From Planctomyces sp. (GTDB lineage: Bacteria > Planctomycetota > Planctomycetia > Planctomycetales > Planctomycetaceae), in NCBI GenBank assembly GCA_005798445.1, contig SYJG01000371.1, forward strand, positions 1 to 61,409: a stretch of 61,409 nucleotides of DNA. The letters are read 5' to 3'. Shown here in pieces: positions 42,401 to 51,408 of this stretch. The notes below the pieces were generated by a model. The model saw nothing but the letters and a program-made list of their open reading frames with translations, made no database searches and had not been told where the DNA came from. The translations under genes and the position numbers were made by a program. Positions within the stretch are counted from its first letter, which is position 1, and every line of letters starts with the position of its first letter.

Positions 42401-43780
42401 AAAGTCTCCGCCATTGCGTTCTTGTCCGGAGGAATCCTCGTCTCCGGAGCCGACGACGGAACCGTGAAGCTTTGGCGAGCGGCCACCGGCGAACTGATCC
42501 ACGAACTTGAGCCGCGAGTCGGTCCGGTGACGCAGATCGCCGCCGAGGCTCAAGAAAGTGTTTTCGCGATCGCCGGAAACGAAGGCCAACTCGCCGTGTG
42601 GCGACTGACGACCGGCGGTCTTGAAGAACAACAAGCGCTGCGCCGTGACGTCGGCGGTCCGATTGCGTCTTTGGCCTGTTCGTCGCGCGACAAGACGCTA
42701 GCAGTGGGATGCGCGAACGGCCACATCCGACTCTGGAATCTCTCGTCGGGGACCGAACTTCCCGCGATCAAAGGTCACACCGATGCGGTCGTGAGCCTGG
42801 ACTTCTCGCCCGACGGCCGGCGTCTGGCATCGGGAGGCCAGGAAGGAGCGGCCGTGCTGTGGGACACTCAAAGTGGTCAAGAAGCCTTGATCCTGCGACG
42901 TCAACTCAGAAGCTTGAACGGCGTCGCGTTCAGCCCCGACGGTCAACGACTCGCCGCCATCGCTTCCCACGCCGCGCGAGACATTCGAATCTGGGATTCC
43001 TCCGCGCGATCAACCGATGATTCGTCCACAAGGCTCAAGGCATGGCAACTCGCGGAAGCGTCCGGCGCGGAATCGTTACGCTGTTGGAATGTGGCCATTG
43101 CCCATCTGGACGCGTTGATCGACTCGTCGGCTCCAGACGGCGACTTGTGGAAACGGCGCGGCAACTGTCACGCCGAGCTTTGCGATTGGAAGGCAGCGAT
43201 GGCCAACTACGCCCGCACCTGCGAGCTGGCCCCGGCCAGCATCGATCACTGGTATCGCCGTGCCGCCGCCTGCCTCGGAGCCAACGACCTTGGAGAACAC
43301 CGTCACGTCGTCGCCGCCATGTTGAAGCAGTTTGAGAACACTCATGCTGTCGGAATCGCCAGCCCGATGCTGTATGCCACGACGATGTGCTCGCAGCCCC
43401 CTGTGGAACGAGACGAGTTTCAGCGACTCGCACAACTCGCCGTCAACGCCTTCGCGGGCAACCAACGTCTGGTCGGCGCGGTGCGATACCGATTAGGCGA
43501 CTTCACCGGAGCTCTCGACTCGTTCGACGAAGCCGCCCCCAAGTTCGGCCCGCGCGCCTGGGACTTGTGCTTCCGAGGAATGTGCCGACACAAACTCGGT
43601 GACTCGACCGCCGCCGCCAAGCACTTCCAGGAATGCGATGCCTGGATCGAAGCGGCCGAACGCCAATGGAAAGACCGCTCCAACACATCACCACGATGGA
43701 TCCGTTGGGAAGAACGAGTCGAAGTTCTCCACCTCCGCCGCGAAGCCGAAAGTCTTCTCAAGCAGGTTCCCAAGCCGTAA
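39480..43780 (+). pseudogene. Ser/Thr kinase with WD40 propeller, split by a one-base frameshift in the glycine loop
   Basis: The first frame starts at 39480 (ATGA overlap with the sigma factor gene) and runs MNLIDDRTDFDDASAEVAEN to YEIGRGGMG, then leaves frame. A second frame picks up exactly at 39851 with VVYAALQVSLNRRVAVKVLP, so a -1 shift, or one missing G in the GGGG run at 39848-39851, restores GRGGMGVVYAAL. The joined product is about 1,433 residues: an N-terminal helical region, a kinase domain (about 115-395) with VAVKVLP, GIVHRDVKPSNLL and TDFGLAR, a membrane segment near 457-477, a coiled coil, WD40 repeats (about 575-1,180) such as GHTGDVVGLAVHPNGKLLAS, and a TPR-like C-terminus. 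An inverted repeat inserts residues EGEAPAEP...GSAGASPS into the kinase domain. It may be a pseudogene, a sequencing error or a recoded gene. Confidence 0.85.
40146..40241. repeat. Perfect 26-bp inverted repeat inserted in the kinase domain
   Basis: Arms at 40146-40171 (GGGAGGGCGAGGCTCCCGCC...) and 40216-40241 are exact complements; a partial second copy of the left arm lies between them. Same family as 3036-3110. The translation REGEAPAEPRTATAPAEPRT and GSAGASPSRT sits between the DGQTLSQRI and SIEQYREVARQ helices of the kinase, a surface-loop position. Confidence 0.92.
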
Positions 43781-43823
43781 GTCCTCTCGGAAGTTGTGAT
43801 GGTTTTCCAATTGAAAACTGCGC

Positions 43824-43898
43824 TGTAGCCCGACCCCTTGTGGGTCGGTCGATTCGCCATCGATCGCAATCATCCAGGCCACAAGGGCCTGGGCTACA
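43824..43898. repeat. 25-bp inverted repeat between convergent genes
   Basis: Arms at 43824-43848 (TGTAGCCCGACCCCTTGTGG...) and 43874-43898 pair with compensated differences; each arm is itself palindromic around CCTTGTGG. It lies in the 243-base gap between the convergent kinase and unrecognised genes. The same family occurs at 58380-58470. Confidence 0.82.
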
Positions 43899-44023
43899 CT
43901 GGCCGCACCGCGCGGTTCGTTTTTGGAGTCCGTATGAGACTTCCGTACCTCCGAACTCTGACGAGTTCGGCTACGGGAGATGAATTCCCTGCGGCTGTCT
44001 CAGAGAAGCCCTCCACTGGATTT

Positions 44024-45160
44024 TCAGCGCGGGCGGTCGCGTCGTTCGATCCGACTTTCTTCGGCCAGTTGGACCACCTTCGGCGAACTGGCCTCGAAGC
44101 GGAGGCGGGTGACTTGGCCAGGTTGGACGGTCACGGTCCAGCGGCTTTTGACCATGTCGAAGTCGGGCAACAAGAGCTTGTACTCACCGGGGGGCAGCAA
44201 TCCGGTGTCGCACTGGTAGTCGTGATTGAATTCGCGAGTGACTCCATACGCTCCCCCGACGACGCACGGTCCCAGTTGCAGTTGGTATTTTGGTTGCGGA
44301 CTGACACTCTTCCATGCGTCCCCGACGAATCGCAAATCGAGTTCGATCCGTCCCATCGCTTCGGGCTGCGGCCGAGAGAGGACCACATCGCCGAGAATGC
44401 CGAGTTGTCCTCGCGGCGGCACCGGCACCATGAAGTCGGCCACATGATGCGTGAAGCTGCCGATTCGCACGGGGTCGCGGCCGTCCACTCGCCGTGTCGA
44501 GTTGATGTGCTCGATAAGAATGAAATCACCATTCGCCAGTTCTCGGAAGGCACCGCCCCCCGACAATTCCTGGAGCGACACCACCTTGGTCGATGTCACT
44601 TGCACGATGTCTGTCTTCGTCGGCTGGCTCGGCACGTTGGGATTGAGCACAGGCTCGCCGACCGACTCCGGGAAAAACAAGCGGACGCCGTTGATGACGC
44701 GTGAAGAGTCCGCATTCACCACCGGCAACGCGACCGCTCTCACTGCCAAGACGACCTCTGATCCGGGCGTGCGATCCGTGCTCTGATCTTGCCGGATGAA
44801 CTCCTCATTGAGCGCGAGGTCGCGCCGTTGGCCCTCCGCCAGATACTTCGGAGTGACCGGCTCGACTCCGTCCAACACAACGCGGAGCAGCGTGAACTCA
44901 CCGGCTCCCACTTGCAGCGCTTTGTGCTGAGTCGCCCGCTCGATCGCCTGTTGCCAAACCAGCGAGTCCAATCCCTCGCGAGTCACTCGCCAAGCCAAGT
45001 TCGCTCGCTCCGGCGTCGTCGAGACTGCCGACGCTGAGGTCGGTCGCTCATCCGCGTGTACGCCGAAGTTGAGGCCACGCGAGACGCTCCCACCGCAAAT
45101 CAGACTCAAGCCGGCGATCAACACCCAGTGAGTTCGCTGAACAAGACGCCGTTGAATCAT
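44024..45160 (-). CDS. Unrecognised exported protein
   Basis: About 378 residues from the ATG at 45160, which follows a GGGAG box; the longer frame upstream lacks a ribosome binding site. The N-terminus is a signal peptide or anchor (RTHWVLIAGLSLICGGSVSR). No family is recognised. Residues about 50-200 are alpha/beta mixed with WRVTREGLDSLVWQQAIERA and VGAGEFTLLRVVLDGVEPVT. The C-terminal part looks beta-rich (PPGEYKLLLPDFDMVKSRWT followed by VTVQPGQVTRLRFEASSP), like the carboxypeptidase-regulatory or prealbumin-like domains used as surface adaptors. A run of IEHINSTRRVDGRDPVRIGS is not diagnostic. It is convergent with the kinase-WD40 gene and lies 193 bases beyond the DUF6265-like gene on the same strand. 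Confidence 0.6.
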   Translation of the reverse strand: MIQRRLVQRTHWVLIAGLSLICGGSVSRGLNFGVHADERPTSASAVSTTPERANLAWRVTREGLDSLVWQQAIERATQHKALQVGAGEFTLLRVVLDGVEPVTPKYLAEGQRRDLALNEEFIRQDQSTDRTPGSEVVLAVRAVALPVVNADSSRVINGVRLFFPESVGEPVLNPNVPSQPTKTDIVQVTSTKVVSLQELSGGGAFRELANGDFILIEHINSTRRVDGRDPVRIGSFTHHVADFMVPVPPRGQLGILGDVVLSRPQPEAMGRIELDLRFVGDAWKSVSPQPKYQLQLGPCVVGGAYGVTREFNHDYQCDTGLLPPGEYKLLLPDFDMVKSRWTVTVQPGQVTRLRFEASSPKVVQLAEESRIERRDRPR

Positions 45161-45353
45161 GATTGCTCCCTGAAAGCGGAATTTGAGACAGCCTCGCTTT
45201 GATGTCATCGCAACCTGTGGCGCACGCGGCTCGCAACTTGGCCAGCGTGAAGCTGCGCCGCGATCACGACTTCGCAGCATCTGGGGCCGCGACGTGCCCA
45301 CGCGGACATTGTCGCCGATGACCCCGAGGATGGGACATGCAAGCCAGGTACCT

Positions 45354-46286
45354 CTAGTTGCCCTCTCGCTTGAACACGATGCGGTTGGGGGTGCCACCCT
45401 TGAGCTGGCCGATCGAGGTGCTCATGCGGCCCTCGGGCGAGAGCTCGTACACGATGCGCCGCGGGAAATCGTGGCGCGGGTTGTCGAACACGGCTCGCGT
45501 TTTGGTCAGCTCGGTGAGCACGAACTCGGTCGGCTTCGCGCCGCCGGGCTGCGCGATGTAGACCAGCCCGCCGTCGCGCTCAACGATGCGCAGGTACTCG
45601 AACGCGGACATCCTGCCGCTCGTATTGACCGAGCGTGACACGGCAAGCATCGCGCCGCCCAGCGGCGGGCACCATCGCTCCTCGATCGACGACCCCGAGC
45701 TCCTCGTTCCGAGCCACGCGCCATCCAGCCAGGCTAAGTCGCCGATCGTGGCCTTGGCTGGCGTGGGCAGCGCGATGTCCTCCGCATGGCGGTAGATCCC
45801 AACCGCTTCCTTCCCCGCCGGCGAATCGACCACCACGCTCACGAGCAGTCCGCCGTTCGTGATGCGAAACTTTCTCCGGATCAGCCCGATCCCGCCGACC
45901 GCGTTGCCCGCTACGCGCTCGAACGCGACCTCGTACTCGAACGTGCCGTCCTTCCACGCGCCGCGGTAGCGACAAATCGTCTTTGGCTCGGCGACTTCGG
46001 TAATCGAGCCGTCGAGCGCGATGCGCACGTCGCGGTGCCCGGAGCCATGGCCGTTCAGGACGACCGCGCCTTCCTCGACGCGCATCGAGAACTTTGAGGC
46101 CATGGGGGGACCCAACTGCTCGAGAGTGTGGCCCTCGGTTCGATCCTCGACGAAGATCCACTCGCCGTCCAACGCGCGCAACCCGTCGGGCGGCGCCGAA
46201 AGCGCGTTCGAGGCCAACGCTGCCAAGGTGGCCCCAAGGGTTGCGAGGAGTGCGAGAGCTGTTGCCGGCCTTGTGCGCAAGTGCAT
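45354..46286 (-). CDS. DUF6265-like exported protein, possible integron cassette gene
   Basis: About 310 residues from the ATG at 46286, chosen because GAGGA lies eight bases upstream and the product opens a signal peptide (MHLRTRPATALALLATLGAT then LAALASNALSAPP). Two similar halves follow: residues 30-175 (lipocalin-like, with GLRALDGEWIFVEDRTEGHT) and 180-310, which matches what I know as DUF6265: LAWLDGAWLGTRSSGSSIEE, RWCPPLGGAMLAVSRSVN and YLRIVERDGGLVYIAQPGG. The function is unknown. The style (WxGPxGG and PxGxxPTxFxL) resembles proteobacterial or acidobacterial copies, and an attC-like site lies 63 bases upstream, so transfer is plausible. No attC-like fold was seen downstream of it. 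Confidence 0.72.
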   Translation of the reverse strand: MHLRTRPATALALLATLGATLAALASNALSAPPDGLRALDGEWIFVEDRTEGHTLEQLGPPMASKFSMRVEEGAVVLNGHGSGHRDVRIALDGSITEVAEPKTICRYRGAWKDGTFEYEVAFERVAGNAVGGIGLIRRKFRITNGGLLVSVVVDSPAGKEAVGIYRHAEDIALPTPAKATIGDLAWLDGAWLGTRSSGSSIEERWCPPLGGAMLAVSRSVNTSGRMSAFEYLRIVERDGGLVYIAQPGGAKPTEFVLTELTKTRAVFDNPRHDFPRRIVYELSPEGRMSTSIGQLKGGTPNRIVFKREGN

Positions 46287-46348
46287 TGCAGAGTCCTCTT
46301 TCAATTTGTGATCAACGATGAGTACCGGCATTGCCTATGTCCCTGTCG

Positions 46349-46439
46349 GCCTAACGCCCAAGGTAACCGGGCGGCGGCCAGAAACCTTGGAAGACAGAAA
46401 ACGCGCCAACCGCCACTCCGGTTGACCGCCTTGTTCTGC
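46349..46439 (-). other. Integron attC-like recombination site
   Basis: Read on the minus strand, the 91-base element begins GCAGAAC and ends GTTAGGC, the second matching the GTTRRRY core exactly and the first differing at two positions from RYYYAAC. The arms share the blocks AAGG, AACCGG and GGCGG in mirrored order with small bulges, as attC sites do. It starts 2 bases after the stop of the upstream SUKH-like gene, and a second GTTAGGC (47166-47172) lies just before that gene. No integrase is present in the window. Confidence 0.5.
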
Positions 46440-46441
46440 AC

Positions 46442-47119
46442 TCAATGGATGCGTCGTATCTTGTGGCGATCTGAGATGTGCCTCAATTGCGTTTCTTCAT
46501 TTGTGGCAAGCCAATACCCACCCGTTTCCATGACAAACAGCTTGTCATTGCAAAGGTAAAATGAATGTGTCGGCTCGCCATAGACGTAGAGCCCCTTGAC
46601 CCAAACATCGGACAATGATCCTACGACCAAATCTCCGGGAGCATCGACTTCGGTATCAACGCAAAATAAATGTTGCGAACCAAAGACCAATTCTTGAAGG
46701 CAGTATGTGGTCAAGAAGTGTGACAAAGTCGGACACACTTCGCGGAATTCGTTGTCGCCGTATTCATACGCGCGGGAGTCGGAAAGCACAGGTGGATCAG
46801 CTGCGTTTGCCAAAGTGTCGCAGGTCCACACGCCTTGGTTTTCGTGGATGAATCGGAAACGATCGCCAATGATCGCAAGTTGGTCGATTGGTAAAAGTTG
46901 ATCTTGGTTGCCGAATAGTCCGGTAGTCCAACTCGGATGACGCCATTGCTCGGCAAACGGAACTGGATAGTTGCCAGCAAGTTCGTATATCGCGCGTAAC
47001 GGAGCAGGTACGAATGCGGGAACGTCGGCGGGCAGTATTCGATGCCTCCTTTGAAGGTCTGGAACCCACTCGGCGATGAGCTTCAATAGTGCGGGAATGG
47101 GATCATCTCGCGGTATCAT
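46442..47119 (-). CDS. SUKH (SMI1/KNR4)-like protein, probable gene cassette
   Basis: Predicted 225 residues without a signal peptide. Features that suggest the SMI1/KNR4 (SUKH) superfamily are the N-terminal VPAFVPAPLRAIYELAGNYP, LLPIDQLAIIGDRFRFIHEN in the middle and the GVWTCDTLANAADPPV stretch. SUKH proteins are frequently immunity proteins against secreted toxins, but a toxin gene is not adjacent. Base composition looks lower in G+C than the neighbouring genes. Its stop is two bases from an attC-like site and a GTTAGGC box lies about 47 bases before its start, the layout of a mobile gene cassette. The family assignment is by motif feel and not certain. Confidence 0.6.
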   Translation of the reverse strand: MIPRDDPIPALLKLIAEWVPDLQRRHRILPADVPAFVPAPLRAIYELAGNYPVPFAEQWRHPSWTTGLFGNQDQLLPIDQLAIIGDRFRFIHENQGVWTCDTLANAADPPVLSDSRAYEYGDNEFREVCPTLSHFLTTYCLQELVFGSQHLFCVDTEVDAPGDLVVGSLSDVWVKGLYVYGEPTHSFYLCNDKLFVMETGGYWLATNEETQLRHISDRHKIRRIH

Positions 47120-47297
47120 GTGGCGACATTCTCTTTGTGCCGAACAGTTAATTGAGCAGCGTGCAGCCTAACTCGATCCTGCACGGACGGCTGATCAACC
47201 CTGTGAGAGAGCAGAATGCCCATGAAAATGTGGGTCGTCAATCCAAGCGGTTGATAAAAAGTCCAATCGCGATCGCGTGTGAGGCCGCGATGATTCC

Positions 47298-47387
47298 AAA
47301 CCCGAAGCGTGAGCGAGGGCGAGTGCTTCACCAGACCTTGAATGGCAAGTGTTCTGGAGCGCTCGCCCTCGCTCACGCTTCGCGTTA
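47298..47387. repeat. Inverted repeat of the CCCGAAGCGTGAGCGAGGG family
   Basis: The left arm starts near 47298 (AAACCCGAAGCGTGAGCGAG...) and the right arm ends near 47387; pairing is imperfect. The 47120-47456 gap holds this repeat and a GTTAGGC box but no gene. It is related to the repeats at 17686 and 31058. Confidence 0.78.
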
Positions 47388-47456
47388 CGACTGGACAACC
47401 TGCTTCCTCCTTGAGGAGGCCTTGAATCATCCATGTGAGGCAGCGTCCGGCCTCAC

Positions 47457-47732
47457 TTACTGAGCAATGCACGCCACCTCCATGCCGCCCTGACCAAGCT
47501 TGTCGAGGATGACGTAGTTGCCCAATGTCAGCGACTTCTCTTTGCCCGCGTAGATTTGCTCGGCCTGAAATTTGGTCAGTCGTTTCTACTTGACCAATTC
47601 GCGAGCCAGGAGTTCGGCATCGGGAGGTCGCTGCTCAACCGGAACCGAAGCGATCCAACTGCGCATGCCGTCCTCCGACATCACGCCGGACGACGTCAAT
47701 CGCTGCGTGAATTGCTCGACCGTCAATGGCAT
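47457..47732 (-). pseudogene. Truncated Ser/Thr kinase gene (N-terminal module only)
   Basis: The frame from 47732 reads MPLTVEQFTQRLTSSGVMSE to LARELVK, meets a TAG where the intact kinases have Gln, continues with KRLTKFQAEQIYAGKEKSLT and [15 protein letters not shown], then diverges and ends at a TAA (47457-47459). It is therefore the shared N-terminal module plus the glycine loop of a kinase, carrying a nonsense change and a deletion of the rest. It is adjacent to an intact kinase gene, suggesting a partial duplication or a decayed neighbour. Confidence 0.8.
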
Positions 47733-47827
47733 GAAGGACTTCCGTGTTGGGGTGATCGGTGAGTCATGGTATCGCGTGGGACAAGCACACAAACCGGCAG
47801 GCTGACTCGTGCGGTCCATCGTCCGGA

Positions 47828-50800
47828 CTATCGCGACATTTGAAACTCGCTGGGGCGCAGCACCTCGACGCGGCCGGCCGAACGTTCGACGAAATACACG
47901 AACGTTTGCTCGGCATCGCTGGCCGAGGAGAGCAGCTTGCCATCCGGAGCGAAGGTCGCTGATCGGTCTGCCTCCTGCGCGATCGTGATCCACTGTGGTT
48001 GACCAGTTGCGGCGTCCCAACAACGAATCAGGTGATCGTTGGCCGACGAAAGAATCTGATGGTTCTGACTCCACGCCACGGCCTGCGTTTCTCCGAGGTG
48101 TCCTGGGAAGATTTTTTCCTGTTCACCGTTTCGATTCCAAATCTGAAGATTGCCGCTCCCATCACCCACGACCAGGCGCAGACTATCGGGACTCCAGGCC
48201 AGACAGCGCGCTTCTGCTTTTCCATTCAACGCCGGGCCGTCGGAGCCATCCGCGTTCCAAATTTGGACGCGCGTTTCGCCATGGTTGATGACGGCCGCAA
48301 GCTGTTGGCCATCAGGGCTCCAGGCCAGCGCGCGCAGATCATGTTTGTTGGAGGGGAGTGTGATGATCGGCCCGGCAGTGCCATCCGGATTCCACAACTT
48401 GAGCGTACCTCCACGAGTGAGGGCGGCAATTGTTCCGGTGCGACTCCAAGCGACCGCCAGGGGCTTTTGTTTGGGTCCGCTCAGTTCCGGTGCCAGTTGA
48501 CCATCAATGCTCCAGCGGTAGATGACCGAGTGCGAGCCGAACACCGCCACCTGTTGACTGTCCGCGCTCCAGGTGGGCGAAACCACTCCCTTGAGATCGA
48601 CCAACGGACCTGGCTTACCGTCGGGCAACCACAGGTGCAGTCGCTGTTGCGTCTCCCCCGCGATCCATTTGCCATCGGGACTCCACGCGAGTGAATTGAC
48701 GGCGGCGGTGGTTCGACAGGAGTGCTCCACCGTGCCATCGTTTCGCCACCATCGCAATTGTTTGTCGGAATGGCTCGACACAAAGCGGCTGCCGTCCGGA
48801 TGCCAATCGAGCGAATGCACTGGTGCGGAGACCTGCACGCCATTTGCCGACTTCGTATCGTTCTCCGGTTCCCACACCCCATGTTGGTAGCCTGCCCAAG
48901 CCAACCGTTTTCCGTTGCGGCTCCACGAGAGGCTTGTCACGTTGCCCGAAGTTTCATGCTGAGTTCCCGTGAAGCCCTTCACCTCCCATAACTGAATGAA
49001 ATTGTTGCCCAACCCGACCGCCAGTCGCGTGCCATCCGGGTGCCACGTCAGTGATCGCGGATAAACTTTCAGATGCTCGCGAGGCAGAGCACTTGTCCCC
49101 GAATAAAAGTACAACGAACCGGTCTTGTCCGCCGCCGCGATGATGCCCGTGCGGCTCAATGCCACCAGAGAAATGCTGGCGTCGTGATCTCGAATCTCGC
49201 GGACGGTGTTGCCGTCGGTATCCCATACTCGCAGTGACTTGTCTTCGCTGCCTGAGACGAGTTGCTTGCTGCGGGCGCTCCACGCCACGCACATCACGGC
49301 CTTGCTATGTCCGGACAACACGCGATACGGCTTGCCGTCCGCCGTCCACAGATGCACGATCGGGTTGTTATCGTTGCCATTGGCTGCCGCGAGAAATCGA
49401 CCATCCGGACTCCAAGCGATCATCCGGACCGAATCGCAATGCTTCAGCACCGGCCCCGGAGCTCCATCCGGCCGCCACAGCCGCACGGTGTGATCGTATT
49501 GGCTGAACGTGGCGATCCGCGAACCTTCCGGATTCCAAGCAATCCCATGCACCGATCGCGGATGGCCGACAAGTACGTTGACCATTTGCCGGGTATCGAC
49601 GTCGTAGATTCGCACCTCGCCCGATTCGTGGCCTGCCAGCGCTACACGTTTTCCATCCGGTGAGATCGCCGTCACGGTCATCGGCCGTCGCGGGGCCGCG
49701 GCCTCCAACTGCCAGCGTCCGATGCCCGCCACCTTCGGCGGTTCCGCCAACAAACCGGGCAGCATTTCCGCCGGCGGTCCACTGGGCAGCGGAGGCAACT
49801 TGGCGAACGACACGCGAGCGTCGCCCGACGTTTTGTTGCTGGCGCTCTTGGCATCGCTTTTCGACGGCGTTTGCGGATCGTCCTCTTTGGACAATTCGGT
49901 TGGCGGCGGCTCTCGACCTTCGCGAAACGCGATGACCAAACCGATGCACAAGCAGGCCGCCGCCGTCGCACCAATGAGCCACGCCTTAACCCGGCGCGGA
50001 CGTTTCACGGTTTGCGGCTTTGAGACCATCTGCGTCCGTTGCGTGGCTTCGAGCGAAACGGGATCGGTCGCTGGATCGGCCTCCGTCAGGCTGACGCACG
50101 GTGACACGCTCGGCTGAACGTTGTCCTGATTCAAGTTCGTGAAGAAACTCGGCAGACTCTCCGCATCCGAGGACAGCGATGCCACCACCCGTGCCAACGG
50201 CGGGGCAGAGGTGATGGATTCGGAATCAGACGCGGCAGCGTTGAGCGAGTCGCTGAGCGCATTTATGACTTCCGTCATCGACGCGAAGCGATCCTCCGGC
50301 CGCTTGGCGACCATCCGGCGGAACACCGCGTCGAGTCGAACCGGCACATCCGCACGAACAGAACGCAGTGACGGAATCGGCGCTTCTCGATGCGCGAGCA
50401 GCTTCTTCATCATCGTGCTGCCGCCGTAACAGACCTGCCCCGTCAACACGTACCACAGCGTGCAGCCCAGGCTGTAGATGTCTGACCGTTGATCGGCGTG
50501 TTTCGTGTCGAGCGCCTGTTCGGGGGACATGTAATCGACCGTCCCCATGATCGCGCCAGACTGCGTGAGACTCGCGGCATCATCACCGAGCGGACTGGAG
50601 CCGGCGTTGTCAATCCGCGCCAAGCCCATATCCAGAATCCTGACACGGTCCGCGTCGTCGAGCATCAAGTTATGTGGTTTGATGTCGCGATGCACGATCC
50701 CATGACGATGTGCGAACTCCAACCCATCGGCCGCTTGCAACAGGCAATTCACCCCCCGCTCGACCGGCATCGGCCCGTTCTGCTTCACATACGAGGCCAA

Positions 50801-51271
50801 GTCCGAGCCGGCGACGTACTCCATCACCAGGAAGTACGAACCGTTCGCTTCGTCCGCATCAAAGGCGGCGACGATGTTGGGATGCGACAGTTTTGCCACC
50901 GCTTCGACTTCGCGACGGAACCGCTTCACCGCATCCGGCGACTTGATCGCCGCCGGCGAAATCACCTTGAGAGCCACCACACGCTTCAACCGCTTGTGCT
51001 CGGCCTTCAACACAACACCCATGCCGCCTTGCCCTAGCTTGTCGAGCACGAAGTAATTGCCCAGTGACAGCGACGCAATTTTTCCGGCACAGATTTGCGC
51101 GGCCTGAAACTCGGTCAGCCGCTTTTGAGTCACGAACTCGCGAGCCAGTTGTTCGCCGTCCTCTGGACGTCGGTCGCCGGGACGCGCTTCAACGAACGAC
51201 GTAATTTCGTCGGCAGAGATCAGCCCGCTGTCAGCAAGTTGGCGCAGGAACTCTTCGGACGACAATGCCAT
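47828..51271 (-). CDS. Ser/Thr protein kinase with C-terminal WD40 propeller
   Basis: About 1,147 residues from the ATG at 51271, six bases after GGAG; a TTG 18 bases earlier is less likely. The N-terminal module ([40 protein letters not shown]) is shared with the other kinases. The kinase domain (about 74-340) has [41 protein letters not shown] instead of DFG in RILDMGLAR, and [14 protein letters not shown] membrane segment ([20 protein letters not shown]) is near 430-450, then a linker and a long WD40 region (about 540-1,110): [36 protein letters not shown] and [16 protein letters not shown]. The propeller is probably outside the membrane and may sense or bind a ligand. Target proteins are unknown. 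A decayed copy of its N-terminus lies just downstream. Confidence 0.93.
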   Translation of the reverse strand: MALSSEEFLRQLADSGLISADEITSFVEARPGDRRPEDGEQLAREFVTQKRLTEFQAAQICAGKIASLSLGNYFVLDKLGQGGMGVVLKAEHKRLKRVVALKVISPAAIKSPDAVKRFRREVEAVAKLSHPNIVAAFDADEANGSYFLVMEYVAGSDLASYVKQNGPMPVERGVNCLLQAADGLEFAHRHGIVHRDIKPHNLMLDDADRVRILDMGLARIDNAGSSPLGDDAASLTQSGAIMGTVDYMSPEQALDTKHADQRSDIYSLGCTLWYVLTGQVCYGGSTMMKKLLAHREAPIPSLRSVRADVPVRLDAVFRRMVAKRPEDRFASMTEVINALSDSLNAAASDSESITSAPPLARVVASLSSDAESLPSFFTNLNQDNVQPSVSPCVSLTEADPATDPVSLEATQRTQMVSKPQTVKRPRRVKAWLIGATAAACLCIGLVIAFREGREPPPTELSKEDDPQTPSKSDAKSASNKTSGDARVSFAKLPPLPSGPPAEMLPGLLAEPPKVAGIGRWQLEAAAPRRPMTVTAISPDGKRVALAGHESGEVRIYDVDTRQMVNVLVGHPRSVHGIAWNPEGSRIATFSQYDHTVRLWRPDGAPGPVLKHCDSVRMIAWSPDGRFLAAANGNDNNPIVHLWTADGKPYRVLSGHSKAVMCVAWSARSKQLVSGSEDKSLRVWDTDGNTVREIRDHDASISLVALSRTGIIAAADKTGSLYFYSGTSALPREHLKVYPRSLTWHPDGTRLAVGLGNNFIQLWEVKGFTGTQHETSGNVTSLSWSRNGKRLAWAGYQHGVWEPENDTKSANGVQVSAPVHSLDWHPDGSRFVSSHSDKQLRWWRNDGTVEHSCRTTAAVNSLAWSPDGKWIAGETQQRLHLWLPDGKPGPLVDLKGVVSPTWSADSQQVAVFGSHSVIYRWSIDGQLAPELSGPKQKPLAVAWSRTGTIAALTRGGTLKLWNPDGTAGPIITLPSNKHDLRALAWSPDGQQLAAVINHGETRVQIWNADGSDGPALNGKAEARCLAWSPDSLRLVVGDGSGNLQIWNRNGEQEKIFPGHLGETQAVAWSQNHQILSSANDHLIRCWDAATGQPQWITIAQEADRSATFAPDGKLLSSASDAEQTFVYFVERSAGRVEVLRPSEFQMSR

Positions 51272-51408
51272 GAGCGACTCCACAACCAATGGGGCAGAAT
51301 CGTATCGCTTTGGCGATGAATGTCACTTGAACAGCGTGGCGCCGCGGCAAGCCGAATGGGCAACGCCAGCCATCCCAAAGTGGTGTGCAAGCCGCGTGTG
51401 CCACTGAC

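Noticed and set aside
47166-47300. A second full attC site upstream of the SUKH-like gene
   Set aside because: A GTTAGGC box is present, but no convincing partner box or mirrored arms were found. A 7-base box alone is expected several times by chance in a window of this size.
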